Shown piece after piece: positions 15,002-22,352 of a DNA stretch of 33,732 nucleotides. Both the position numbers and the translations under genes were made by a program. Source of the stretch: Bacteroidales bacterium UBA6117 (GTDB lineage Bacteria; Bacteroidota; Bacteroidia; Bacteroidales; VadinHA17). The stretch is from NCBI GenBank assembly GCA_002428385.1, contig DIWB01000005.1, positions 1 to 33,732 on the forward strand, read 5' to 3'. Within the stretch, counting starts at the first letter, position 1. Each line of letters begins with the position of its first letter. The notes beneath the pieces were generated by a model. The model made no database searches. It saw nothing but the letters and a program-made list of their open reading frames with translations, and had not been told where the DNA came from.

Positions 15002-16558
15002 TTAGGAAACAGGTTCAAGGAGCGCAATGGGAAGAAGTATTTCCTGCATCGATACGCCTCCGTGCTGGAAGGTGTCCTTGTAATAGCCTGCGTAGTAGTT
15101 GAAATTGTTCTGGTAGACCAGGTAATCCTTGTTGAGGGCGAAAATGTATTTCGATGTTATATTGGTCTTCGGAAGCCCGGCTTTCTCAGGGTATTTAAGC
15201 TCAAATACCTGCCTTGGATTGTAATCGAGATTTCGCCCCATCTTATACCGGAGGTTCGAAGATGTCTTCCTGTCGCCGACAACCTTAATCGGATTCTGAA
15301 CCTTGATGGTCCCGTGGTCGGTGCTGAATATTATCTTCACCTGGTGCGCGGTAAGGGTGGTAAGAAGTTCATATAGAGGCGAATGAACAAACCATGAACG
15401 GGTCAGGCTCCTGTATGCCTTCTCATCATTGGCAAGGTCCCTGATGAGGCCTATCTCCGTCCTGGCATGCGAAAGCATATCGACGAAATTATAAACCAGG
15501 ATATTAATGTCGTTGTCAAGAAGCTGCCTGATCTTCTCATTTACCTTCCTCCCATCCTGGTTGCTTATTATTTTGTTGTACGACCATTTGTACCTTAAAC
15601 CTTTTCTGGCGAGCTGATATTTAAAGAGCTCTTCTTCAAAATTGTTTTTTCCCTCCTCCTCGTCGTCCTCTACCCAGAACTCGGGAAGAATGGCAGCTAT
15701 CGCCGAAGGCATCAGTCCTGAAAATATGGCATTCCGGCTGTACTGCGTTGCGGTGGGAAGTATGCTGAAGTAGATGTCCTCTTCAATGACCCTGTATATT
15801 CCGGCAAGTTCCGACGCAATCATCTTCCACTGGTCAAACCTGAGGTTGTCTATAAGTATGAAAAAGACCGGCTTGCCCTGATTGACGTGAGGAAATATCT
15901 TCTTTGCGAACAGGGAAGGTGACAATACCGGCCTGTCCTGTGCATCACTGTCGAGCCACGATTGATAATTGCAGGTAATGTATTTTACAAATGCATTGTT
16001 GGCATCATTCTCCTGCATCTTGAGTATGCCGGCCATCCCCGGATCCGTCGATTTCTCGAGTTCCGATTCCCAGAATGTGATTTTCCTGTAGAGCTCGGTC
16101 CAGTCGGTATGACTGCGGGCAGCGGATATCAGATTTCCGATGGTTCCAAATTCCTGCCTGTAATTGGTTGTGGTTTTTTCGGTTATCAGCCTGCGTTGCT
16201 CGGTGATCCTTTTGACTACCAGCAGCAGTTGATTCGGCTTCACCGGCTTGATCAGATAATCTGCCATCTCCGATCCGATCGCTGCCTCCATGATGCCCTC
16301 CTCCTCATTCTTGGTTATCATCACAACCGGCAGGTCGTTCTTTATCTCCTTTACAAGTCTCAGTGTCTCAAGACCGCTCAGGCCGGGCATGCTTTCATCA
16401 AGAAAAATCAGATCGTAGGGATTGTGGCGAACCAGATCAACTGTGTCGATGCCATTGGTGCAGGTATCAATTTCATATCCCTTTTCACGCAGGAACTGCA
16501 CATGTGCCTTCAGAACCTCAATTTCGTCATCGGTCCATAGAATTCTGATCTTTCTCAT
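15002..16558 (-). CDS. porX: PorX-type response regulator with PglZ/alkaline-phosphatase domain
   Basis: PorX couples a receiver domain to a phosphatase-fold effector and regulates the type IX secretion system in Bacteroidota. The receiver occupies residues 1-120, with acidic residues D10/D11, phospho-acceptor D54 (IFLDESMPG), T82 and K104 (YLIKPVKP). The PglZ domain begins near 200. Its metal site includes D237 (LIDNLRFDQW) and the presumed nucleophile T271 (LPTATQYSRN). It also has STDHGTIKV (about 415) and a late histidine in DTFQHGGVSM. Total length, 518, is normal for PorX. It sits 27 bases after porW/sprE, whose product is also a type IX component, and before tsaE. No PorY-type kinase is in the window. 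Confidence 0.94.
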   Translation of the reverse strand: MRKIRILWTDDEIEVLKAHVQFLREKGYEIDTCTNGIDTVDLVRHNPYDLIFLDESMPGLSGLETLRLVKEIKNDLPVVMITKNEEEGIMEAAIGSEMADYLIKPVKPNQLLLVVKRITEQRRLITEKTTTNYRQEFGTIGNLISAARSHTDWTELYRKITFWESELEKSTDPGMAGILKMQENDANNAFVKYITCNYQSWLDSDAQDRPVLSPSLFAKKIFPHVNQGKPVFFILIDNLRFDQWKMIASELAGIYRVIEEDIYFSILPTATQYSRNAIFSGLMPSAIAAILPEFWVEDDEEEGKNNFEEELFKYQLARKGLRYKWSYNKIISNQDGRKVNEKIRQLLDNDINILVYNFVDMLSHARTEIGLIRDLANDEKAYRSLTRSWFVHSPLYELLTTLTAHQVKIIFSTDHGTIKVQNPIKVVGDRKTSSNLRYKMGRNLDYNPRQVFELKYPEKAGLPKTNITSKYIFALNKDYLVYQNNFNYYAGYYKDTFQHGGVSMQEILLPIALLEPVS

Positions 16559-16585
16559 CTCTGATTTTAAATTCAGGATGTAAAA

Positions 16586-19255
16586 TTACCGATTCTTTTG
16601 GCCTTTAAGGTAATTTTCTTTAAAGAAAAGAAGATATCGTTCGGGATTTTTATCCTCATCAAGCGGTTTAAGGTTGCTTTCATTGATGAGGAACTTCAAT
16701 ATACGGGCACCTGTGGTGTTTCTTATTATCTTTTCAGGATCGACGGAATAATAATAATCCCAGGCTGCTGAGTTGTCAGCAAAACCCGAAACGGTTATCC
16801 TGATGTACCTGTTGTCAATAAGAAGTCCTTCGGTACGGTAGTTCTTATCGGTATAGTTATCGATGTTGTGGCTTATCACGTCGAATGAAGCCTGGTTTAT
16901 GTTGAACCGGGGATCAATAATGACTATCATAAAGGAATACGGGGCAACAGTGTCAACGGCATATATCTCCGAAGCGATTTCCTTATCCTCTTCTATCTTG
17001 AGCTCAGGCATCTGCTGGTTGAGGTGTGCTGAAAGCTCTGCTGCCCTGATTGCCTCTTCAGTACCGGGCCAGGCCTTTATTAGACGGTTCAGTTCGTCCT
17101 TGAAGCTTCGTTCATCGCTTGTCCTTGCAACTGAATAAGCCCGCAGAAGCATGAACTTGGGAGCAAGGGTACCCGACGGGTAATGGGTCAGAGCACTGTC
17201 GCACATTGATATTGCTGAAGTGAAATCTTCGGCCTTATAGAGATCAAATGCCCTCTGGTAGAGTTGTTCCGACATTCTTATCCCGGCCATCTTCTTGTTG
17301 TGGTAATCCGGATCGGACAATATTTTTGAAAACTCGCTTTCGGGGTATTTTTCAAGAAGCCGCTGACGAACCACCTCCGCCTTCTGGCCATTATCTTCCC
17401 GGTAAAGATTATAAAGGCTGTAGAGGGCTTCCGGCACCAGTTCGTTCGACGGGTAGCGCGTCAGTAATTCCTCGAACGATTCTGCGGCTTTTTTCCTGTC
17501 GGCAATTCTTTCCTCAAAGACTTTTCCTGCATTGAACCAGGCTGTTGCGATCTTTTCATCCGAGATCTTCAGAAGAGAATCGTTCAAAGGAAGATTCTTC
17601 AGGTAGAATTCGGGCTTTTTGTAATCCACGACGGGTTCGGCTGAGTCGGATTGGGTTTTCCCGTTCTCTTCAGCAAGTCCTGCCGCCTGCTGAGTCGCCA
17701 CCCTGGCCTTGTTTGAGCGCCTCCAGTTATCCTCGAGTCTTCTGTCACCCCACCTTCTCCTGAACTCGGTACGACCGAAAGTGAGGGCCGTCTGGTTGTA
17801 GAAATACCATTTGCCTTCCTGTTCAATATTATCCTGGAATCTTCTTGAATTCTCATAATACTGGCCGATGTTTGCCCTGTCGGAATATTCCGAAACCCTG
17901 CCCTCGCTCTCAGCCCTGGTTATCTCCGCAATTATTCCTGCAATCAGGTTTGTCCTTTCGTTCTCAGTCATCGAAGCAACCCTCTGAAGGCTGTCCTCGG
18001 TCTGGATTACTGTCAGGTGTTTTACCAGTTCATCAAGGTTACGGGAAAGGGTAAGGAGATTTTTGTATTCCGGATAGTTCTCCTCAAGAAAATATACAGT
18101 GCTGTCGTAATACTTTCCCGCCTCCGTATAATCGGGGATTGCATAATAGTGACCGGCAAGCGCAAGATATGATTTCCCCTTCTGGTTACGGTTGCCTGAT
18201 ACCGATGAAGCTGATTTCCTGTAATATTCGAGTGCCTCCTTCTCCCTGCCTTCCTTCTTCATCAGGTTTCCGATCGCATAGTAGATCTGGTCGAGGAAAT
18301 CTTTATTCTTTGAATCCTTAAGCATTTTTTCCAGCTCCTTCAGTATTTCCGCCGGATCGCCGGAGTTCACATCAAATACGCCGGCAATATTTATGCGTGC
18401 GTTGAACTCAACCTCGTAGGGGGGATTCATTTTAACCACATTCCTGTAAAAGGATATTGCACTCTGCGAATTACCATTCCTTTCATGAAGCTGGGCAATC
18501 AGATAGGTCAGACGGTATTTTGGCCTTTTCCCCGATATAAGTTCAAGAGAGGCAGTAAGAGGCGCTATTGCTTCGCCGTATTTTTTCTGCCGGATAAACA
18601 TATCAGCCAGGGTCATTTGATAGAATGCCTTCATGGCTTTCGACGATTTTGCATCGGGCACTGTCTCGTTAAGCAGCCTGGCGGCTTCAGCATAGTTTCC
18701 CCTCTCGCAGCTGATACGTGCAAGCCAGATTGCCGATTCAATCTTTATCTGAGGATCGTTGGCTTCGGCAATACAGTGATTGAAAACCGCTTCAGCCTCA
18801 TTGAATTCATGCTTGTGGAACCTTGCCTTGCCGATAAGAAAATAGCTGTCATCAACCCATTCGTTGAATTCCTTCATCTCGAGCAGGGCCTTTTCATTTT
18901 CACTGAGATCCTTGCGGGCATCGATCTCCGGCCGGGCCGTGATCGACTTTAGTGATATGAGCTTGGAGGCTTTCTGGATGGCTGTCTCCATATTTGAGGA
19001 CACGAGAGAAACGATCGAAGGATCGCTGTTCTCGAACACCCTGAGAAGCTCGGCGAAATCATCGGTATAACTGCTGCTTATCTTCTGAAGGCCTTCCGAA
19101 TAACTTTCGTAACCGTTGAAATAAATATTGTACTTTGCGGTAAGGCCATTATAAAACCGTGTTGTCGCCGTATTTTTTTCCACGGAACAACCCGAAAGGA
19201 ACAAAAGAAGTCCCAGAGCTATCAGATATTTATATGATATCCTCCCGGAATGCAA
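16586..19255 (-). CDS. porW: PorW/SprE-type TPR lipoprotein (type IX secretion / gliding)
   Basis: The 889-residue protein starts with a lipoprotein signal, LIALGLLLFLSGC, with lipidated C23. It continues with NTATTRFYNGLTAKYNIYFNGYESY, the conserved opening of PorW/SprE. Repeated TPR helices fill residues about 120-720. Known PorW/SprE proteins are outer-membrane-associated lipoproteins needed for type IX secretion and gliding, and partner with the PorK/N ring. The adjacent porX supports the call. No ATG exists at the start: TTG at 19255 follows an in-frame stop closely, and a purine tract GGGAGG lies just inside the frame, so the true start may be another non-ATG codon. A -7 promoter box is 48-55 bases upstream of the TTG. 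Confidence 0.9.
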   Translation of the reverse strand: MHSGRISYKYLIALGLLLFLSGCSVEKNTATTRFYNGLTAKYNIYFNGYESYSEGLQKISSSYTDDFAELLRVFENSDPSIVSLVSSNMETAIQKASKLISLKSITARPEIDARKDLSENEKALLEMKEFNEWVDDSYFLIGKARFHKHEFNEAEAVFNHCIAEANDPQIKIESAIWLARISCERGNYAEAARLLNETVPDAKSSKAMKAFYQMTLADMFIRQKKYGEAIAPLTASLELISGKRPKYRLTYLIAQLHERNGNSQSAISFYRNVVKMNPPYEVEFNARINIAGVFDVNSGDPAEILKELEKMLKDSKNKDFLDQIYYAIGNLMKKEGREKEALEYYRKSASSVSGNRNQKGKSYLALAGHYYAIPDYTEAGKYYDSTVYFLEENYPEYKNLLTLSRNLDELVKHLTVIQTEDSLQRVASMTENERTNLIAGIIAEITRAESEGRVSEYSDRANIGQYYENSRRFQDNIEQEGKWYFYNQTALTFGRTEFRRRWGDRRLEDNWRRSNKARVATQQAAGLAEENGKTQSDSAEPVVDYKKPEFYLKNLPLNDSLLKISDEKIATAWFNAGKVFEERIADRKKAAESFEELLTRYPSNELVPEALYSLYNLYREDNGQKAEVVRQRLLEKYPESEFSKILSDPDYHNKKMAGIRMSEQLYQRAFDLYKAEDFTSAISMCDSALTHYPSGTLAPKFMLLRAYSVARTSDERSFKDELNRLIKAWPGTEEAIRAAELSAHLNQQMPELKIEEDKEIASEIYAVDTVAPYSFMIVIIDPRFNINQASFDVISHNIDNYTDKNYRTEGLLIDNRYIRITVSGFADNSAAWDYYYSVDPEKIIRNTTGARILKFLINESNLKPLDEDKNPERYLLFFKENYLKGQKNR

Positions 19256-19302
19256 TAACTGTTATTTAATACTATAACTTACTTCAGCGTTGTATAGTAT
19301 TT

Positions 19303-19310
19303 CAAAGGTA
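19303..19310 (-). promoter_or_regulatory. -7 promoter element for porW
   Basis: The minus strand reads TACCTTTG, an exact TAnnTTTG match, in the 80-base gap between nifU-like and porW. The -33 region is GC-rich and has no TTTG. The element implies that porW-porX-tsaE-ald is transcribed separately from mrp-nifU, with a leader of about 40 bases. Confidence 0.5.
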
Positions 19311-19335
19311 AGCAAAATTGGAACCCGGGGCATCC

Positions 19336-19575
19336 TCAGGCTGAAATCACGTGCCTGATCTCGGGAACCTCCTGTATAATTGCCTGCTCCACGCCTGCCC
19401 TGAGGGTCTGCATTGCGTAGGGGCAGCCGTGGCATGCACCTGTGAGCTTTACCTTTACAGTCATATCGTCGGTTATTTCAATCAAGTCGATATCGCCGCC
19501 GTCGTTCTGCAGATAGGGTCTTACCCTGTTCAGCGCATTGACAACTTTTTCCCTGATGGTAGTCTTATCTTCCAT
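19336..19575 (-). CDS. NifU C-terminal-domain Fe-S scaffold protein
   Basis: The 79-residue protein is a stand-alone NifU C-terminal (Nfu) domain, which binds and hands on a [4Fe-4S] cluster as a dimer. The hallmark is the CxxC motif C48/C51 in GACHGCPYAMQTL. YLQNDGGDIDLIEI (21-34) is the conserved first strand region. It follows mrp by 14 bases, so a scaffold and a carrier ATPase for Fe-S clusters are made together. The length matches free-standing Nfu proteins and there is no A-type domain as in NfuA. The call to family is secure; specific clients are unknown. Confidence 0.93.
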   Translation of the reverse strand: MEDKTTIREKVVNALNRVRPYLQNDGGDIDLIEITDDMTVKVKLTGACHGCPYAMQTLRAGVEQAIIQEVPEIRHVISA

Positions 19576-19589
19576 TTTTTGATGATTTT

Positions 19590-20696
19590 TTATTGATTGT
19601 GTATCTCCACCCTGCTGGTGGGCTTTAATTCCTTGTTTCTTTTGTCGACCCTGTCAACCACTTCGCCTGCAAGATCCATGAAGGCTTTTCCCGTCACCGA
19701 GTCTTCCAGTGCAACCGGCCTGCCGTTGTCGCTTCCTTCACAGATGCTCTGAACAAGCGGTATCTGACCAAGGAGCGGCACATCCGTCTTCCGGGCCAGA
19801 TCTCTTCCTCCTCCTTTGCCGAAGATGAAATACTTGTTCTCAGGAAGTTCGGCGGGGGTGAACCACGACATGTTTTCAACCAGTCCGAGGACCGGAACGT
19901 TGATCTTCCCGCTGCGGAACATGGCGATCCCTTTCAATGCATCTGCCAGTGCAACTTCCTGGGGGGTGGTGACGACTATTGCCCCGGTTACGGGAACTTC
20001 CTGCACAAGAGTAAGGTGAATATCACTGGTTCCGGGAGGAAGGTCAAACAGAAGGTAATCGAGCTCACCCCAGTCGCCCTGGGTTATAAGCTGTTTCAGA
20101 AATCCCGATGCCATGGGCCCTCTCCAGATAACGGCATCCGTCGGACTTACGAAAAAACCCGTGGAAAGCACCTTGACTCCGTATTTGGTAAGCGGCACTA
20201 TCATGTCGGTGTCATTCATCCGGAATACATCCGGCCTGTAATCCTGTGCATCGAACATCCTTGGCACTGACGGACCAAAAACATCGGCGTCGAGCAGTCC
20301 GACAGAAAACCCTTTCCGTGCAAGTGCAATCGCGAGGTTTACGGCTATGGTGGTCTTTCCAACACCTCCTTTTCCCGATGATACCGCCAGTATGTTCTTA
20401 ACTCCCGGCAGGATCTCCCTCTCCTTTGGCTTCTGAACCAGTTCCTTAACCCTCGATTCAACGTTTATTTCCCTGATCATTGCATCGGGACCCAGATCCT
20501 CCTTTATTGCCCTTACTGCAGTGCTCCTGAGTGACGAGGCAAACGGATCATTCTGTTTATCAGTTGCTATGGTTACCGAGATACCGTCATCACCGGTCTC
20601 AATGGCCGTGATATACCCGAGGGTAACAATATCCTTTCCCTTTTCGGGATGAACCACTTTGGAGAGAGCTTTTAATATCTTTTCCTTTGAATACAT
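19590..20696 (-). CDS. mrp: Mrp/ApbC-type P-loop ATPase, Fe-S cluster carrier
   Basis: This 368-residue protein has an N-terminal MIP18/DUF59 domain (about 1-85). A deviant Walker A ATPase domain follows, with GKGGVGKT at 108-115, LLDADVFGPSVPRMF and LLFDLPPGTSDIHLT. Mrp/ApbC proteins bind and transfer [4Fe-4S] clusters. The CxxC pair that usually follows ENMS in ApbC is absent: the segment reads VENMSWFTPAELPENKYFIFGKGGG. From memory this replacement is common in Bacteroidota, so cluster ligands may differ or come from the Nfu partner encoded next. A near-consensus promoter lies upstream. The last residues are charged and variable. Confidence 0.93.
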   Translation of the reverse strand: MYSKEKILKALSKVVHPEKGKDIVTLGYITAIETGDDGISVTIATDKQNDPFASSLRSTAVRAIKEDLGPDAMIREINVESRVKELVQKPKEREILPGVKNILAVSSGKGGVGKTTIAVNLAIALARKGFSVGLLDADVFGPSVPRMFDAQDYRPDVFRMNDTDMIVPLTKYGVKVLSTGFFVSPTDAVIWRGPMASGFLKQLITQGDWGELDYLLFDLPPGTSDIHLTLVQEVPVTGAIVVTTPQEVALADALKGIAMFRSGKINVPVLGLVENMSWFTPAELPENKYFIFGKGGGRDLARKTDVPLLGQIPLVQSICEGSDNGRPVALEDSVTGKAFMDLAGEVVDRVDKRNKELKPTSRVEIHNQ

Positions 20697-20732
20697 TCTT
20701 AATTCTTATTTAAATCAATTATAAATAAGCCG

Positions 20733-20764
20733 CAATTTTAGCAATTTTTCCGGGGCCGACCAAA
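20733..20764 (-). promoter_or_regulatory. Promoter for mrp-nifU
   Basis: On the minus strand TTTG (20764-20761) is followed after exactly 20 bases by TAAAATTG (20740-20733). Spacing is ideal for the Bacteroidota sigma factor and the -7 box differs at one position. The -33 box lies directly after the end of the upstream alkyltransferase-like gene. The leader would be about 30 bases. Confidence 0.55.
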
Positions 20765-20767
20765 TAA

Positions 20768-21115
20768 TCATCGAAGTTCCGACGACGGGTCCCGGAATTT
20801 CTCCCTGAAATCCACCACCCTGTCATCTTCCACGTGAATTCCTTCATTTTCGAGAAGCTGCTGCATGGTTGTTGAATTGCCGAAATGAAGTTTTCCGGAG
20901 AGGAGGCCGTTACGGTTAACAACACGGTGGGCAGGTACGAATTCACCGCCCGAATGGCTTGCGTTGAGCGCCCATCCGACGGTCCGTGCCGACTTTCCGG
21001 TTCCGAGGTAGCGTGCAATGGCCCCATAGGAAGTGACCCTGCCCCATGGGATTAGTTTCGTCACTTCATATACCCGCCCGAAAAAATCGTTCCTATTCCG
21101 GTGTTTCCCAGCCAT
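20768..21115 (-). CDS. Alkyltransferase-like protein (ATL/MGMT-fold, no active cysteine)
   Basis: This 115-residue protein is the DNA-binding domain of O6-alkylguanine-DNA alkyltransferases, with the helix-turn-helix (VTSYGAIARYLGTGKSARTVGWAL, read 27-50). Where MGMT has PCHRV, this reads PAHRVV (61-66), so the alkyl-accepting cysteine is alanine (A62). Such ATL proteins bind O6-alkylguanine lesions, flip the base and pass the lesion to nucleotide excision repair instead of repairing it. An ATG at 21115 is chosen; a TTG at 21139 would add eight residues. Either start overlaps the end of trmB, so translation is coupled. It is probably the last gene of the ricT-gldH-trmB operon. Confidence 0.88.
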   Translation of the reverse strand: MAGKHRNRNDFFGRVYEVTKLIPWGRVTSYGAIARYLGTGKSARTVGWALNASHSGGEFVPAHRVVNRNGLLSGKLHFGNSTTMQQLLENEGIHVEDDRVVDFREKFRDPSSELR

Positions 21116-21866
21116 GTCTGATTTCTTTCCCCTTTTCAAGCCTGAATGCGAGGTAATTGATCTTCATTCCCTTCTCCATGAACATCGTTTCATAATGTGT
21201 CCTTACATCACGGATCCCGGTCTGTATTTCCCTGATCGCCGCCGGATCGCTTACTGACGAAAGGAGGCGGCCGGTAACCTGTATAAGTGCGGGGTCCATG
21301 GAGTGCATATCCTTTGTCGATACAACGATCTCGAGTCCGTTGTCGGCCGCCAGCCGCTCAGTATAGGAGTAAAGCTCGGCATTGTCGGTCTTGAGGTGAA
21401 TTATTCCCTTGTCCCTGAGAAAATTACGGTAGGTGTTAAGGAACCATGGACAGGTAAGTCTTTTATTTGAATTCCTTTTACCCGGATGAGGATCGGGGAA
21501 GGTGATCCATATCTCATCAACCTCGTCGCCGGCGAAAAAGGAGTTTATGAATTCAATTCTTGTCCGAAGGAATGCAGTGTTCTTAAGCTGCTTCTCATGG
21601 GCAGTGCGCGCTCCTCTCCACATCCGGGCTCCCTTGATGTCGATCCCTGTGAAGTTGCAGCCGGGCATGAGCATTGCCATACCTACAGTGTACTCTCCCT
21701 TTCCGCAGGCGAGTTCAAGAATCAGCGGATTGTTGTTTTTGAATATTTCCCGGTGCCAGTTTCCCTTTATCCTGTGATCATTCCTGCTGTCGGTCCCTAT
21801 AACAGGCTGGATAACGTTTTCGAAAGTATCAAGTTCCGCCCACCGGGCAAGCTTGTTTTTCCCCAC
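21093..21866 (-). CDS. trmB: tRNA (guanine-N7)-methyltransferase
   Basis: TrmB methylates G46 in the tRNA variable loop using SAM. The 257-residue protein has the SAM motif LELACGKGEYTVGMA (about 50-64). It also has FTGIDIKGARMWRGA and the family signature EIWITFPDPHPGKRNSNKRLTCPWFL. HLKTDNAELYSYT is a further conserved block. It is slightly longer than the roughly 215-240 residue proteobacterial enzymes, because of an N-terminal extension common in this clade. It starts 9 bases after gldH and overlaps the alkyltransferase-like gene downstream by 23 bases. The 246-residue plus-strand ORF over this stretch has no family features and is a shadow. Confidence 0.95.
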   Translation of the reverse strand: MGKNKLARWAELDTFENVIQPVIGTDSRNDHRIKGNWHREIFKNNNPLILELACGKGEYTVGMAMLMPGCNFTGIDIKGARMWRGARTAHEKQLKNTAFLRTRIEFINSFFAGDEVDEIWITFPDPHPGKRNSNKRLTCPWFLNTYRNFLRDKGIIHLKTDNAELYSYTERLAADNGLEIVVSTKDMHSMDPALIQVTGRLLSSVSDPAAIREIQTGIRDVRTHYETMFMEKGMKINYLAFRLEKGKEIRHGWETPE

Positions 21867-21875
21867 CTCAGAATC

Positions 21876-22352
21876 CTATTTTATGGTTTTTTCGACTCTC
21901 AGCCCTATGTCATACACTCCTTCAAGACCTGCGTTGCGCATTCCGTGGGAAATATTCACCTGGTAGGTCCCGGATGCTGGAAAAAACACATTCTGACGGT
22001 ATGGCAGCTTCAGTTCATTGATATCTCCGAATCCTTTGCCGTACCAGTTCCCCTTCTCGTCAGCAAGGTCATACATCAGGGTGTCGGTTATGCTGTTGCC
22101 TCCGGGCGCTGTGGTTGTCACGAAAAGCCAGATGTTCCTGTATGGATATGCCGATCCTGTTCTCAGAATGAAATCGATGTTGTTGCTGTTAACTGTATCG
22201 TCGACACTGAAGCTGAAGGTGGCTGAATTTTCAAGTGTCCAGATTCTGCCGGGTACCGGAAGTGAATCTGTAAAAACCACGTTTCTGCCGCACGATGCCG
22301 TCACTGCGGCGGCTATCAGAAGAATCAGGATCCTAGTTGTTTTCCTTATCAT
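21876..22352 (-). CDS. gldH: Gliding motility lipoprotein GldH
   Basis: The 158-residue protein begins MIRKTTRILILLIAAAVTAS with lipid-attachment cysteine C21. The rest is a beta-rich domain including TFSFSVDDTVNSNNIDFILRTG, YPYRNIWLFVTTT and the late GVYDIGLRVEK typical of GldH. GldH is a lipoprotein needed for gliding in Flavobacterium and conserved in many non-gliding Bacteroidota. The ATG at 22352 is chosen over one at 22418 because it gives a proper signal peptide and AGGAAT stands just upstream. The gene then overlaps the end of ricT by only 20 bases. The gldH-ricT neighbourhood is, from memory, common in this phylum. Confidence 0.9.
   Translation of the reverse strand: MIRKTTRILILLIAAAVTASCGRNVVFTDSLPVPGRIWTLENSATFSFSVDDTVNSNNIDFILRTGSAYPYRNIWLFVTTTAPGGNSITDTLMYDLADEKGNWYGKGFGDINELKLPYRQNVFFPASGTYQVNISHGMRNAGLEGVYDIGLRVEKTIK

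Noticed and set aside
21486..22226. 246-codon plus-strand frame over trmB and gldH
   Set aside because: Its translation has no family features, and it lies antisense across two well-supported genes. It is a shadow of GC-rich third positions.
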